From contig NZ_WEZF01000001.1 in assembly GCF_009177065.1 (NCBI RefSeq), positions 248,001 through 312,000 on the forward strand: a stretch of DNA of 64,000 nucleotides, given 5' to 3'. Position 1 is the first letter of the stretch. The number at the start of each line of letters is the position of its first letter. The notes beneath the pieces were generated by a model. The model saw only the letters and a list, made by a program, of their open reading frames with translations, did not search any database and was not told the DNA's origin. Origin of the DNA: Tautonia marina. GTDB taxonomy: Bacteria; Planctomycetota; Planctomycetia; Isosphaerales; Isosphaeraceae. Shown here in pieces: positions 42,529-53,051 of this stretch. Made by a program: the position numbers and the translations under genes.

Positions 42529-43737
42529 ATGACCCCCCTCGACGCCGAAGCCTTCCTCATCACGTCCGACGACGGCCGCACCCTGCTTGCCGAGGTTGAG
42601 GCGACCCCTCGTCCCGGCCCCTCCGCACTGGCCCGATGGCGCAAGACGGTCCCGGCCGAGATCGTCTCGGCCGCCCTCCGCCTGGCCGAGGCCCGCCGCA
42701 AAGGGCGAGCCAAGTTCGATCGCGCCGACCGCATGTGGCTCGACCCCGTCGGCGTCGAACAGGCGACCGCCGAGCCCGTCGCCCGCCACAAGGCCGAGCG
42801 GTTCCGCGGCACTCCCCTCGTCGTCGATCTCTGCTGCGGGATCGGCGGCGATGCCATCGCCCTGGCTTCCGTGACCGATCGGGTGATCGGTGTCGATCGT
42901 GATGAGGGCATGGCCCGCCGCGCGGCCTGGAATGCCACCGTCTACGAGGTCGACGACCGCCTCTCCACCGTCGTCGCCGATGCCATGCAGTTCCCGATTC
43001 CCGACGGTGCCCGCCTTCATGTCGATCCCGACCGCCGCGTCGAAGGCTCCCGACGCGCCGCCCAGATGCTCAGCGATTACCACCCCGGCCCCCACGCCCT
43101 CCTTGACCTGACCGAACGCGCCCGGGGCGGTGCCATCAAGCTCGGCCCGGCCAGCGATTTCGACGCCCACTTTTATGGCGATCGTTACGAGGTCGAACTC
43201 ATCAGCCTCGGCGGCGAGGCCCGCGAGGCGACCGCCTGGTTCGGCGACCTCGTCACCTGCCGACGCCGCGCCACCCGGCTCCCCGAAGGATGCACCTGGA
43301 CCGACCGCGACGGCCCTCCCGGCGGTTTCGCCCCCGCCCGCTCGCTCGACGCATGGGCCTTCGACCCCGATCCCGCCCTCCTGCGCTCCGGCCTCGTTGA
43401 GTCGTTCGCCGAGGCCCACAACCTCGGCCGCATCAACGACGCCACCGACTTCCTCACCGGCCCCGATCGTGTCGATTCCCCGTTTCTCGCGGCCTTTGAG
43501 GTCCTCGACGAGTTCCCGATTGACGTCAAGGTCCTCCGTCGCGCCCTGCTCGAACGCAACGTCGGCACCCTCGAAATCAAGGTCCGCGGCCTGGAGATTC
43601 GACCCGAAACCCTCCGCGCCCAGCTTCGCCCCAAGGGGACCGAATTGGCCACGATCCTGCTCGTCGGAGGGGGCCGCGACGCCCCCTCCCGCGCGGTCCT
43701 TGCCCGACGAGCGCCGGCGATCGCCCGACCCGAGTGA
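42529..43737 (+). CDS. SAM-dependent methyltransferase-like protein with THUMP-like C-terminal domain
   Basis: A 402-residue protein. The N-terminal 95 residues are helical and charged. A Rossmann methyltransferase core follows, with the SAM motif VVDLCCGIGGDAIALAS (about residues 97-113), then VIGVDRDEGMARRAAWNA and the motif-IV-like position HVDPDRRVEGSRR. The C-terminal 80 or so residues (FPIDVKVLRRALLERNVGTL, EIKVRGLEIRPETLR) match the THUMP-like domain that follows such methyltransferases. RNA modification is the likeliest role, but the target is unknown. The ATG at 42529 follows a poly-T stretch with a weak ribosome site. It converges with the mono-haem gene, only 14 bases apart. Confidence 0.83.
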   Translation: MTPLDAEAFLITSDDGRTLLAEVEATPRPGPSALARWRKTVPAEIVSAALRLAEARRKGRAKFDRADRMWLDPVGVEQATAEPVARHKAERFRGTPLVVDLCCGIGGDAIALASVTDRVIGVDRDEGMARRAAWNATVYEVDDRLSTVVADAMQFPIPDGARLHVDPDRRVEGSRRAAQMLSDYHPGPHALLDLTERARGGAIKLGPASDFDAHFYGDRYEVELISLGGEAREATAWFGDLVTCRRRATRLPEGCTWTDRDGPPGGFAPARSLDAWAFDPDPALLRSGLVESFAEAHNLGRINDATDFLTGPDRVDSPFLAAFEVLDEFPIDVKVLRRALLERNVGTLEIKVRGLEIRPETLRAQLRPKGTELATILLVGGGRDAPSRAVLARRAPAIARPE

Positions 43738-43751
43738 CGACTCGCCGCCGG

Positions 43752-45077
43752 TTACTCTGCCGGTGTGTTGCCGCCAGGAAAGTCGGGCTTGGTTGCTCGA
43801 AGAATTGCCAGAATCTCGCGGCGCAGCTCAGGCGTCAGGTGGTCGAACTCCGCATCCCGTTCCCGACCCGAGAGGATCGTGTCGAGCCGGTCGTACACGG
43901 TCTGTTTGGCGATCGTCGGCAGGGCGTCGAACGCCTCGGAGTAAATCAGGTAACTCAGTGGGTAACGAAACAGGCGGGTCTTCAGGTCGAAGTCACGCAG
44001 CGATCGTCCCTGGTCGTCCTTCGGGCCGAGACCGGCGAAGTGTTCGGTAAAGCCGGAGGTGCCGCCGATCGGTTCCGACAGCGGGGCCTCGTCCACAAAC
44101 AGGAGGTAACGCACCAGGTCCTCGGCCGCCGACTCCACCCGGCGGACCGAACTGGGCGATCGGTGGTCGCTCGACCGGCCAAGCGCCTTGTTCATCGTCT
44201 GGTCGTAATGCGCGGCCATGCGCGTCTGGTAGCTGAGCGCGGTGATATGGTTCTGCGTCTGGGTCTGATGCTCCATCACCATTAACGCAACGACATCACT
44301 TGTTTCCGCCAGATAAGGCGAGGTGTTGAAACGGTCGGACAGCTCGGTCAGATTCGTCGCGTCGCGGCGGTCAAGCTCTTCCGGACGGTCCCGATCACGG
44401 ACAAAGGCGTTCCCCATGTGCTCCTGATCGCCGAGGGTTCCGGTCACGTACCAGCCTCCCCAGCGCTCGGCGATCGGGCTGGTGTGGTCAGTCAGGAACG
44501 TCCCGGCGTTGTAAACCGGCTGGCCGTCGGGGCTCGGAAAAACCGATCGCACGAGATGCCCCGGCACTCCCTGGGTTCGAGGGGTCGCGTGGCAACTAAG
44601 GCAATCGTGCGTCCTCCGCTCGAATTCCGGCTGGCGCGTGCGGACCTGATCAAGCTGATAAAAAACCGCCCCTTGCTCCGGATCGACCGCCGTGATCTCC
44701 AGGATGTCACTTCCCGGAATCCAACCAATGTACACGTCATCGGAAAAGTAAATCGCTCGGGGTGTTCTCGGCGAGATCCGGCTCTGCTGAAAGCTCGTCT
44801 TGCTGAACACCAGGGTTTGCGAGGTCGGCGAAACCCCTAGCGCCTCCAGCACCGCCGGCAAGTACCCCCGCCTCGCATCGTACGACAACCGTGCCTCCCC
44901 CTCCTCCAGTTTCGCCTGCAACCGGGCAATCGGATCGTCCACCTTGGCCGTCAGATAATCAATCGGTGCCCGCTCGAAACCCATGTCCTGCGCCTCGGCC
45001 GTCCCCATCAGCAGGACCACGACCAAACCCCACGCACGCGACACCCACCCCGAAGTCATCCCATTGCCCGTTCCCAT
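43752..45077 (-). CDS. Exported protein with one c-type haem motif
   Basis: A 441-residue protein with a signal peptide (TSGWVSRAWGLVVVLLMGTA, cleavage after about residue 29). It carries a single haem-binding motif CLSCH at residues 159-163, followed by ATPRTQGVPGHLVRSV and VYNAGTFLTDHTSPIAERWG, the pattern of a conserved family of exported hypothetical proteins in planctomycetes and proteobacteria. No axial Met can be assigned by eye. It should be covalently haem-bearing in the periplasm, with electron transfer as the inferred role. The ATG at 45077 is chosen for its GGAGG 7 bases upstream; ATG 45059 is the alternative. Confidence 0.8.
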   Translation of the reverse strand: MGTGNGMTSGWVSRAWGLVVVLLMGTAEAQDMGFERAPIDYLTAKVDDPIARLQAKLEEGEARLSYDARRGYLPAVLEALGVSPTSQTLVFSKTSFQQSRISPRTPRAIYFSDDVYIGWIPGSDILEITAVDPEQGAVFYQLDQVRTRQPEFERRTHDCLSCHATPRTQGVPGHLVRSVFPSPDGQPVYNAGTFLTDHTSPIAERWGGWYVTGTLGDQEHMGNAFVRDRDRPEELDRRDATNLTELSDRFNTSPYLAETSDVVALMVMEHQTQTQNHITALSYQTRMAAHYDQTMNKALGRSSDHRSPSSVRRVESAAEDLVRYLLFVDEAPLSEPIGGTSGFTEHFAGLGPKDDQGRSLRDFDLKTRLFRYPLSYLIYSEAFDALPTIAKQTVYDRLDTILSGRERDAEFDHLTPELRREILAILRATKPDFPGGNTPAE

Positions 45078-45336
45078 CGTCAGACCTCCACCGATCAATT
45101 CTTCCCAGTTCCACGACCTTCACTCTGATCGAGCATACCCAATCTGAAATGGGACTTCAATATCCGATTTTGTCGGAATTGCGTCTTGTGCTTGTCGCGG
45201 AGGGGTGGGGGTGGTCAAACTGGTCCCTTGGCCCGGTCGGAGCGTCCGGCACGCGAGGCGTCCGGCGGCCGGGGAGTGAAAGACCGTCTCGGGTGAACGA
45301 AAAACCGCCTGGAGACGGGACAACGGAGACGACCCG

Positions 45337-46236
45337 ATGCCGCCGCGATCTCGAGTGTTGTTGCGATGGGTTCCGATGGTCTGCCTGCTGCTGACCGTCC
45401 CGGCGGGAGCCGCGGAAACCCTGCGCTGGAAGTTCGCCGAAGGGGACACGCACCATTACGAACTGAACCAGACGACCGTCACCACGGCGATGGTCCAGAA
45501 TCAGGAAGTGAAGACAACGATTAACCAGACGGTGGACATGGCCTGGGAGGTGGACTCGGTCAATTCCGACGGGTCGGCGCGGGTGGCGCAGACGATTGAG
45601 CGGGTACGGGTGTCGCTCGATTCTCAGTTCGCCAGTTTCGAATACGACTCGCAAGACGAGGCGGCCGGCGAAGGTCCGGCGGCGATGCTCAAGCCGGTGA
45701 TCGACGCCCTGGTCGGCTCTCGGGTCGTCCTGGTGATGACTCCTCGCGGCGAGGTCAACGACGTTGAAGTGCCCGACGAGATGATCGAGCGGCTCCGCAA
45801 TGCCGGACCCGGTGCCCAGGCGCTGCAAAATCTCGCCTCGGCCGAGGGCATGAAGGGCCTGATTGGCCAGTCCACCTTGATCCTGCCCGAGGAGGGGGTC
45901 GAGCCCGGCACGACCTGGACCCGAGCGGTCGAGCTGCCCACCCCTCAGGGCACTCTCGCCCTGACCAATACCTACACCCTGGAGGCCGAGGATGATTCGG
46001 CCGCGACGATCGCCCTGTCCATGAACATCGATGAGTTCAAGGTGGCCCCCGATGCTCCCTTCGAAATGAAGGTCGAGGAGCAGAGTGGCACCGGCGCGTA
46101 CACCTTCGACACCGCCGCCGGCCGTCTCAGCTCATCCGAGATCAAGCAAGGGCTTCGGGCGGTCATCAGCGTTCAGGACCAGGAGATCACCTCGATCACC
46201 GACTCCACCGCCACCTTCACCCGTACCGGCGACTGA
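45337..46236 (+). CDS. DUF6263-type exported protein
   Basis: A 299-residue protein with a signal peptide (residues about 1-26, ending VPAGAA) and a mature part beginning ETLRWKFAEGDTHHYELNQT. The pattern of short beta-strands with the W-K-F-x-E-G-D-x-x-x-Y start, the SLDSQFASFEYDSQD region and LPEEGVEPGTTWTRAVELP fits the DUF6263 family. Such proteins are exported and have a beta-rich fold that could bind a hydrophobic ligand; function is unknown. It is followed by an intergenic hairpin and, 132 bases later, the MBL exonuclease gene on the same strand. Confidence 0.78.
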   Translation: MPPRSRVLLRWVPMVCLLLTVPAGAAETLRWKFAEGDTHHYELNQTTVTTAMVQNQEVKTTINQTVDMAWEVDSVNSDGSARVAQTIERVRVSLDSQFASFEYDSQDEAAGEGPAAMLKPVIDALVGSRVVLVMTPRGEVNDVEVPDEMIERLRNAGPGAQALQNLASAEGMKGLIGQSTLILPEEGVEPGTTWTRAVELPTPQGTLALTNTYTLEAEDDSAATIALSMNIDEFKVAPDAPFEMKVEEQSGTGAYTFDTAAGRLSSSEIKQGLRAVISVQDQEITSITDSTATFTRTGD

Positions 46237-46263
46237 TCCGACCCAGCCGGCCTGGAAGATGAC

Positions 46264-46315
46264 TTTCCGGGGTGGCTGGGCTCCGCACGGCAGCGGACCC
46301 CAGTCGCTCCGGAAA
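46264..46315 (+). terminator. Nested intergenic hairpin
   Basis: Starting 28 bases after the DUF6263 stop, three successive pairings nest: TTTCCGG/CCGGAAA, CTGGG/CCCAG and TCCGC/GCGGA, around an ACGGCA loop, with a symmetric 5-base internal loop. It is a strong RNA hairpin but lacks a T-tract. It may terminate or stabilise the upstream transcript, or shape the leader of the exonuclease gene 53 bases downstream. Confidence 0.45.
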
Positions 46316-46368
46316 AGGTTCCCCGCCCAACGCTCCCCGAACGCGTCGAACCGGCTACAATCGTCGGC

Positions 46369-47421
46369 ATGAACCCCTCCGACGCCGTCCTTCAGCTCAC
46401 TCGATCCGGCCTGTATTGCCCTGCCGGCGACTTCTTCATCGACCCGTGGTCGCCCGTCGATCGAGCCGTGATCACCCATGCGCACGCCGATCATGCGCGC
46501 TGGGGATCGCAACGCTACCTCTCCTCTCGCGAAGGGGCCGGGGTGCTTCGCGTTCGGGTCGGCGATGAGCCGATCATCGACTCATTGGACTACGGGCAAT
46601 CGACCGAGCTGAACGGCGTGCGCGTCTCACTCCACCCGGCGGGGCACATTCTCGGATCGAGCCAGGTGAGGGTCGAGCACAAGGGGCAGGTCTGGGTCGT
46701 CTCCGGCGACTACAAGGTCGGCCCCGATACGACGTGCTCGACGTTCGATCCTGTGCGCTGTCATGTCTTCATCACCGAATCAACGTTCGGGTTGCCCATC
46801 TACCGCTGGCCCGAACAGGCCGAGGTCTTTGAATCCATCAACGCCTGGTGGCGCAAAAACGCCGATGAGGGGAAAATCTCCCTGCTTTATGCCTATGCAC
46901 TGGGGAAAGCCCAGCGGCTGCTCTCGGGCCTTGATCCCTCCATCGGCCCCATTTTCTGCCACGGCGCTGTCGAGAAGCTGAACGCCGCCTACCGGGCGGG
47001 GGATGTCCCTCTGCCGCCCACCCAGTACGCCGGCACCGCAACCAACCGTTCTGCCTGGGCTCGGGGGATCGTCGTCGCGCCCCCCTCGGCGCACGGGACT
47101 CCCTGGTCACGCAAGTTCAGCCCCTCGTCCTCGGCTTTCGCCTCCGGCTGGATGACCATCCGGGGGACGAGACGCCGACGCGCCGTCGATCGCGGCTTCG
47201 TCCTCTCCGACCACGCCGACTGGCCCGGCCTGCTCAGCGCCATCGACGCCACTGGCGCCGACACCGTCTGGGCCACTCACGGCTATTCCGCCGTCCTCGT
47301 CCGCTGGCTCCGTGAGCACGGCAAAGACGCCGAGATCGTCGCCACGCGGTTCGTCGGGGAAGGGGACATTGATGGGGATGATGAGGAAGGACCGGGTCGA
47401 GAATCGGTCGAACGCTCGTGA
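46369..47421 (+). CDS. Ligase-associated MBL-fold DNA exonuclease
   Basis: A 350-residue metallo-beta-lactamase-fold nuclease. The metal motif H-x-H-x-D-H is in VITHAHADHARWG (His37, His39, Asp41, His42). Later metal-site residues fall in HPAGHILGSSQVRV, VVSGDYKVGPDTTCS, VFITESTFGLPIYRWP and GFVLSDHADWPGLLSAI. This is the family called ligase-associated DNA exonuclease, because its gene normally neighbours an ATP-dependent DNA ligase and a Lhr-type helicase. Here an ATP-dependent ligase occurs at 57879, 10.5 kb away, with no Lhr helicase in view. A role in DNA repair is likely. Confidence 0.9.
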   Translation: MNPSDAVLQLTRSGLYCPAGDFFIDPWSPVDRAVITHAHADHARWGSQRYLSSREGAGVLRVRVGDEPIIDSLDYGQSTELNGVRVSLHPAGHILGSSQVRVEHKGQVWVVSGDYKVGPDTTCSTFDPVRCHVFITESTFGLPIYRWPEQAEVFESINAWWRKNADEGKISLLYAYALGKAQRLLSGLDPSIGPIFCHGAVEKLNAAYRAGDVPLPPTQYAGTATNRSAWARGIVVAPPSAHGTPWSRKFSPSSSAFASGWMTIRGTRRRRAVDRGFVLSDHADWPGLLSAIDATGADTVWATHGYSAVLVRWLREHGKDAEIVATRFVGEGDIDGDDEEGPGRESVERS

Positions 47422-47431
47422 AAGCAACTCA

Positions 47432-47974
47432 TCAAGACGGGCCAGGTGATCCGGACAGCGGTCGGTTCTCCTCGGATCGAGAATGAATCGATCTCGTGAG
47501 GGTGATCAGTCCGACCGCCGAGGCGAGGACGACCCCGATCACTCCGTGGCCGACTCGGAGAAATTGCTCGCGGTGTTTCGTGCGGTACACCGTCTCACAC
47601 GCAGCGCAGGAGCAGTATTCAAAGCGAAGCGTTTGCGAGGCCAGGAAGGCGTCGTCATACGTTGCGTCGTGAAGTCTCGTCAACCATCGGCTCGTCAGGA
47701 GGTCGGGGGTGAGCGAGGCGTGGGGGCCTTCGAGTCCGGCACCGAGGCCCAGGCCAAGGTAGCCCCAGCCGGAAATCGCGGCCGCCGTCATGAACCGGCG
47801 TGCACTCTTGCGAAGCACAAACGCCCCGAGGATGGCCGCCGCGTAGAGCCCGAGCAGGAGCGTGAAGATCGGATCGAGCCAGCCCCCGGCCCCGGGACGC
47901 AACAACGCGACGACAATCCCGGTGAGCAGCACGAGCATCAGGAGCCTGGAGATGATGGAAGAACGCATCGTCAT
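47432..47974 (-). CDS. Small membrane protein, planctomycete hypothetical
   Basis: A 180-residue protein with hydrophobic segments at about residues 8-25, 33-52, 60-80 and 142-162. A Cys pair in EYCSCAACETVYRTKH (about residues 119-134) lies in the loop before the last helix and resembles a short zinc or disulfide knuckle. I do not recognise the family. It faces the exonuclease gene (convergent, 10 bases apart) and lies 30 bases downstream of the topoisomerase subunit B stop on the opposite reading side of the same strand order, so it may be the last gene of that minus-strand cluster only if transcription reads through. Confidence 0.6.
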   Translation of the reverse strand: MTMRSSIISRLLMLVLLTGIVVALLRPGAGGWLDPIFTLLLGLYAAAILGAFVLRKSARRFMTAAAISGWGYLGLGLGAGLEGPHASLTPDLLTSRWLTRLHDATYDDAFLASQTLRFEYCSCAACETVYRTKHREQFLRVGHGVIGVVLASAVGLITLTRSIHSRSEENRPLSGSPGPS

Positions 47975-48004
47975 CGTCTCCGGGCGCCGCGCGAGGTCGG
48001 GTCG

Positions 48005-49921
48005 CTAGATATCAATATCCCGCGCCGAGTACGCTTCTTCCATGATGAACTTGAACCGGGCCTCCGGCTCCTTGCCCATCAGGTCGGAGACGGTGTGATC
48101 GGTGTACGGCCGGTCTTCATCAGGAATGGAGACGCGGAGCAAGCGGCGGCGGGCCGGGTCGAGGGTGGTCTCAAACAGAAGCTTGGCGGGCATCTCGCCC
48201 AGCCCCTTGAAGCGGGTGATCGTGGGCTTGGCGTTCTTCGGCAGCTTCTTCAGGATCGCGTCGCGCTCGCGGTCGTCGGCGGCCCAGTAGTTCTCCTTGC
48301 CGTAGGTCACCTTGTAGAGCGGAGGGCAGGCGAGATAAACCCGCCCGGAATCCATTAATCCCGGCAGGTGCCGATAAAAGAACGTGAGCAACAAGGTGGC
48401 GATGTGGTGGCCGTCGCTGTCGGCATCGGTCAGGAGGATGACCTTGCCGTATCGCAGGCGAGCGGGGTCGAAGTGCTCGTCGATCCCACAGCCGAGCGCA
48501 CTGACGAGGTCACCCAGCTCCTTGTTTTCCAGCAGTTTTCCCTTCGTCGCCTGCTCGGCGTTCAGGACCTTGCCGCGCAGCGGGAGAATGGCCTGGATGT
48601 GCCGGTCGCGCCCCTGCTTGGCCGAACCGCCGGCCGAGTCCCCCTCGACGATGAACAACTCGGAACGCTCGGGATCGGTGCTGTCACAATCGTGCAGCTT
48701 GCCCGGCAGGTTCAACCGATTGCTGATCGCCGTCTTCCGCCGCACCTGACTGGCGGCGGCCCGGCTCGCCTCGCGGGCCTTGGCCGACTGGATCACGCGA
48801 TGGACAATCGCATCGGCGACGCTTTTATTCTTGATCAAAAAGTCTTCGAGCCGCGGACGGACCATCGAATCGACGAGTGCCCGGACTTCTGGGTTGTTCA
48901 AGCGTCCCTTGGTTTGCCCCTGAAACTGCGGCTCGCGGACACAGACCGAGAGGACTGCCGTCAGTCCCTCCCGAATATCCTCGGCCTTGATCTCCGGCCC
49001 TTTCTTCGCCAGTTCATGATCCTTGATGAACTTCTGCACGGCCGCCCGCACCGCTTCCCGAAGCCCCGACTCGTGCGTGCCGCCGTCTCGGGTCGGAATT
49101 GTGTTCACAAACGAGCGGATGTCTTCGTCCGTTGCCTCGGTCCAGGCCAGAGCGACTTCAAGCCGCAGGTCGTCTTCCTCTCGCTCCAGCACGAAGGGAG
49201 AGGCGGCCACCCGCACATCTTCGCGGCTTGTGTTTACGGCGTCGAGGAAGTCGGTCACGCCGCCGTCGTGGCGATACTCAACCGAGGTGCCGGCCCGCTC
49301 ATCCACGAACTGGATCGACAGCCCCTTGTTCAAATACGTTTTGACTTCCAGGCGCTCGGCGATCAGGTTCGGGTCATAGATCGCATCGACGAAGATCTCC
49401 GGATCGGGCGTGAAGCTGACCGTCGTGCCCGACCCCCGAGCCGGTTCCCCCTTTTCGACGTTCCCCAGCGACTTGCCCCGCGTGTAGCGCTGGGTCCAGA
49501 CGTGCCCATCGCGCTTGACCTGCACCTCCAGGCGTTCGCTCAATGCGTTGACCACGCTCGCCCCCACGCCGTGCAAGCCGCCGGCCACCTTGTAGGCGTC
49601 GTTGTCGAACTTGCCACCGGCGTGCAGGGTGGTGAAGATCACCTCCAGCGCACTTTTTCCGGTCTTCGCATGAACATCAATCGGAATGCCGCGCCCATTG
49701 TCCGACACCGAACAGGTCTTCCCGTTCTTCGACAGGGTGACGACGATCCGCGTGGCGTGGCCGTTCATCACCTCGTCGATCGCGTTATCGACGATCTCCC
49801 AGAGCAGGTGATGCAGCCCCGCCTTGTCCACCCCGCCGATGTACATGCCCGGCCGCCTCCGGACGGCTTCGAGCCCCTCCAGGACGGTGATCGATTCGGC
49901 ATTATAGGTTCCAACGGCCAT
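48005..49921 (-). CDS. Type II DNA topoisomerase subunit B (GyrB/ParE)
   Basis: A 638-residue ATPase subunit. GHKL ATPase: [31 protein letters not shown] (catalytic Glu), [10 protein letters not shown] and [14 protein letters not shown]. The TOPRIM domain has [20 protein letters not shown], then [16 protein letters not shown] with the D-x-D metal site. The length equals GyrB/ParE forms without the extra insertion of enterobacterial GyrB. The S-D-G-x-H-I-A-T-L-L wording is nearer ParE than classical GyrB, so gyrase versus topoisomerase IV is left open. It follows the Cys-rich protein gene by 25 bases, in an operon with the A subunit. Confidence 0.93.
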   Translation of the reverse strand: MAVGTYNAESITVLEGLEAVRRRPGMYIGGVDKAGLHHLLWEIVDNAIDEVMNGHATRIVVTLSKNGKTCSVSDNGRGIPIDVHAKTGKSALEVIFTTLHAGGKFDNDAYKVAGGLHGVGASVVNALSERLEVQVKRDGHVWTQRYTRGKSLGNVEKGEPARGSGTTVSFTPDPEIFVDAIYDPNLIAERLEVKTYLNKGLSIQFVDERAGTSVEYRHDGGVTDFLDAVNTSREDVRVAASPFVLEREEDDLRLEVALAWTEATDEDIRSFVNTIPTRDGGTHESGLREAVRAAVQKFIKDHELAKKGPEIKAEDIREGLTAVLSVCVREPQFQGQTKGRLNNPEVRALVDSMVRPRLEDFLIKNKSVADAIVHRVIQSAKAREASRAAASQVRRKTAISNRLNLPGKLHDCDSTDPERSELFIVEGDSAGGSAKQGRDRHIQAILPLRGKVLNAEQATKGKLLENKELGDLVSALGCGIDEHFDPARLRYGKVILLTDADSDGHHIATLLLTFFYRHLPGLMDSGRVYLACPPLYKVTYGKENYWAADDRERDAILKKLPKNAKPTITRFKGLGEMPAKLLFETTLDPARRRLLRVSIPDEDRPYTDHTVSDLMGKEPEARFKFIMEEAYSARDIDI

Positions 49922-49946
49922 CGGCTTCGATCCTTCTCGGGTCGGG

Positions 49947-50228
49947 TCAGCGGTCGATTTCGGGGTCGAGGGGGTGGAACATCGCAGCCCGACGTTCCTG
50001 CAGGGTCGGTTCTCCCAACCATCGCCGCGGGTTGCCGCACATCCAGCACGAACAGGAGGCGAGGTGGTCGTGATCCTTCCGGGCGAAACGATCGCGATCC
50101 TTGGTGTCCATGTCCATGAACATCGAGGAGCGTCGAGCCCAAGCGATCATCCGCGTTCGGTGATGCCTTCGGACGGCTCGCTTTGGTGGCACCGTCCCTG
50201 GTTCTGTCGGGTTCGAATCCTCGCTCAT
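49947..50228 (-). CDS. Small Cys-rich protein within the topoisomerase operon
   Basis: A 93-residue basic protein. The conserved-looking core is HHRTRMIAWARRSSMFMDMD, then HDHLASCSCWMCGNPRRWLG and EPTLQERRAA. The C-S-C-W-M-C-G-N-P-R-R cluster recalls the small conserved family with a C-x-C-x-x-C-G-N-P-R motif found in diverse bacteria and phages, probably a metal-binding knuckle. No function is established. It lies 22 bases after the A-subunit stop and 25 bases before the B-subunit start, all on the minus strand. That makes it an operon member and possibly a topoisomerase-linked factor. Confidence 0.75.
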   Translation of the reverse strand: MSEDSNPTEPGTVPPKRAVRRHHRTRMIAWARRSSMFMDMDTKDRDRFARKDHDHLASCSCWMCGNPRRWLGEPTLQERRAAMFHPLDPEIDR

Positions 50229-50250
50229 CGGTCAACGGCTCCGATTGGCT

Positions 50251-52728
<2,478 letters not shown>

Positions 52729-52798
52729 ATCCGCCTCGTGCTCAGACGATCGGGCACGCCCGGCCCGCTCAGTCCCTCCGTCAATGCCGTACTCTACG

Positions 52799-52827
52799 AT
52801 AATACGATCGGCCGACCAGTGCAATCG
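52799..52827 (-). promoter_or_regulatory. Possible promoter of the topoisomerase operon
   Basis: On the minus strand, TATTAT (52799-52804) matches the -10 consensus at five of six positions, about 65 bases before the subunit A start codon. The -35 box at the right spacing (CGATTG, 52822-52827) is poor, so support rests mostly on the -10. Confidence 0.3.
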
Positions 52828-52860
52828 GCTTGAGTGTACAAAATCATCGTAATGCTCGGC

Positions 52861-52910
52861 GCGCTCCCCTGAACACGAGCCCGACGAGCAGCACCGCCAT
52901 CGGGGAGCGC
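52861..52910 (-). terminator. Hairpin downstream of the giant surface protein gene
   Basis: A perfect 9-bp stem, GCGCTCCCC with GGGGAGCGC, encloses a 32-base loop. On the minus strand it lies about 140 bases beyond the stop of the surface protein gene and before the topoisomerase promoter. There is no clear T-tract directly after it. The remaining part of the 52729-53051 gap shows nothing recognisable. Confidence 0.35.
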
Positions 52911-53051
52911 GTCGCCATCGACCTCCCCGACGACGCGTTCGGGAGGTTCACCCCTCCCTGCGACACGGCCGTTCCACTCCCGCGTCCGCCGGTGGCTTGA
53001 TCCGATCGGAATGGCCTTTTCTTAACGTGCAACCTGTTGTGACGGAACGGG

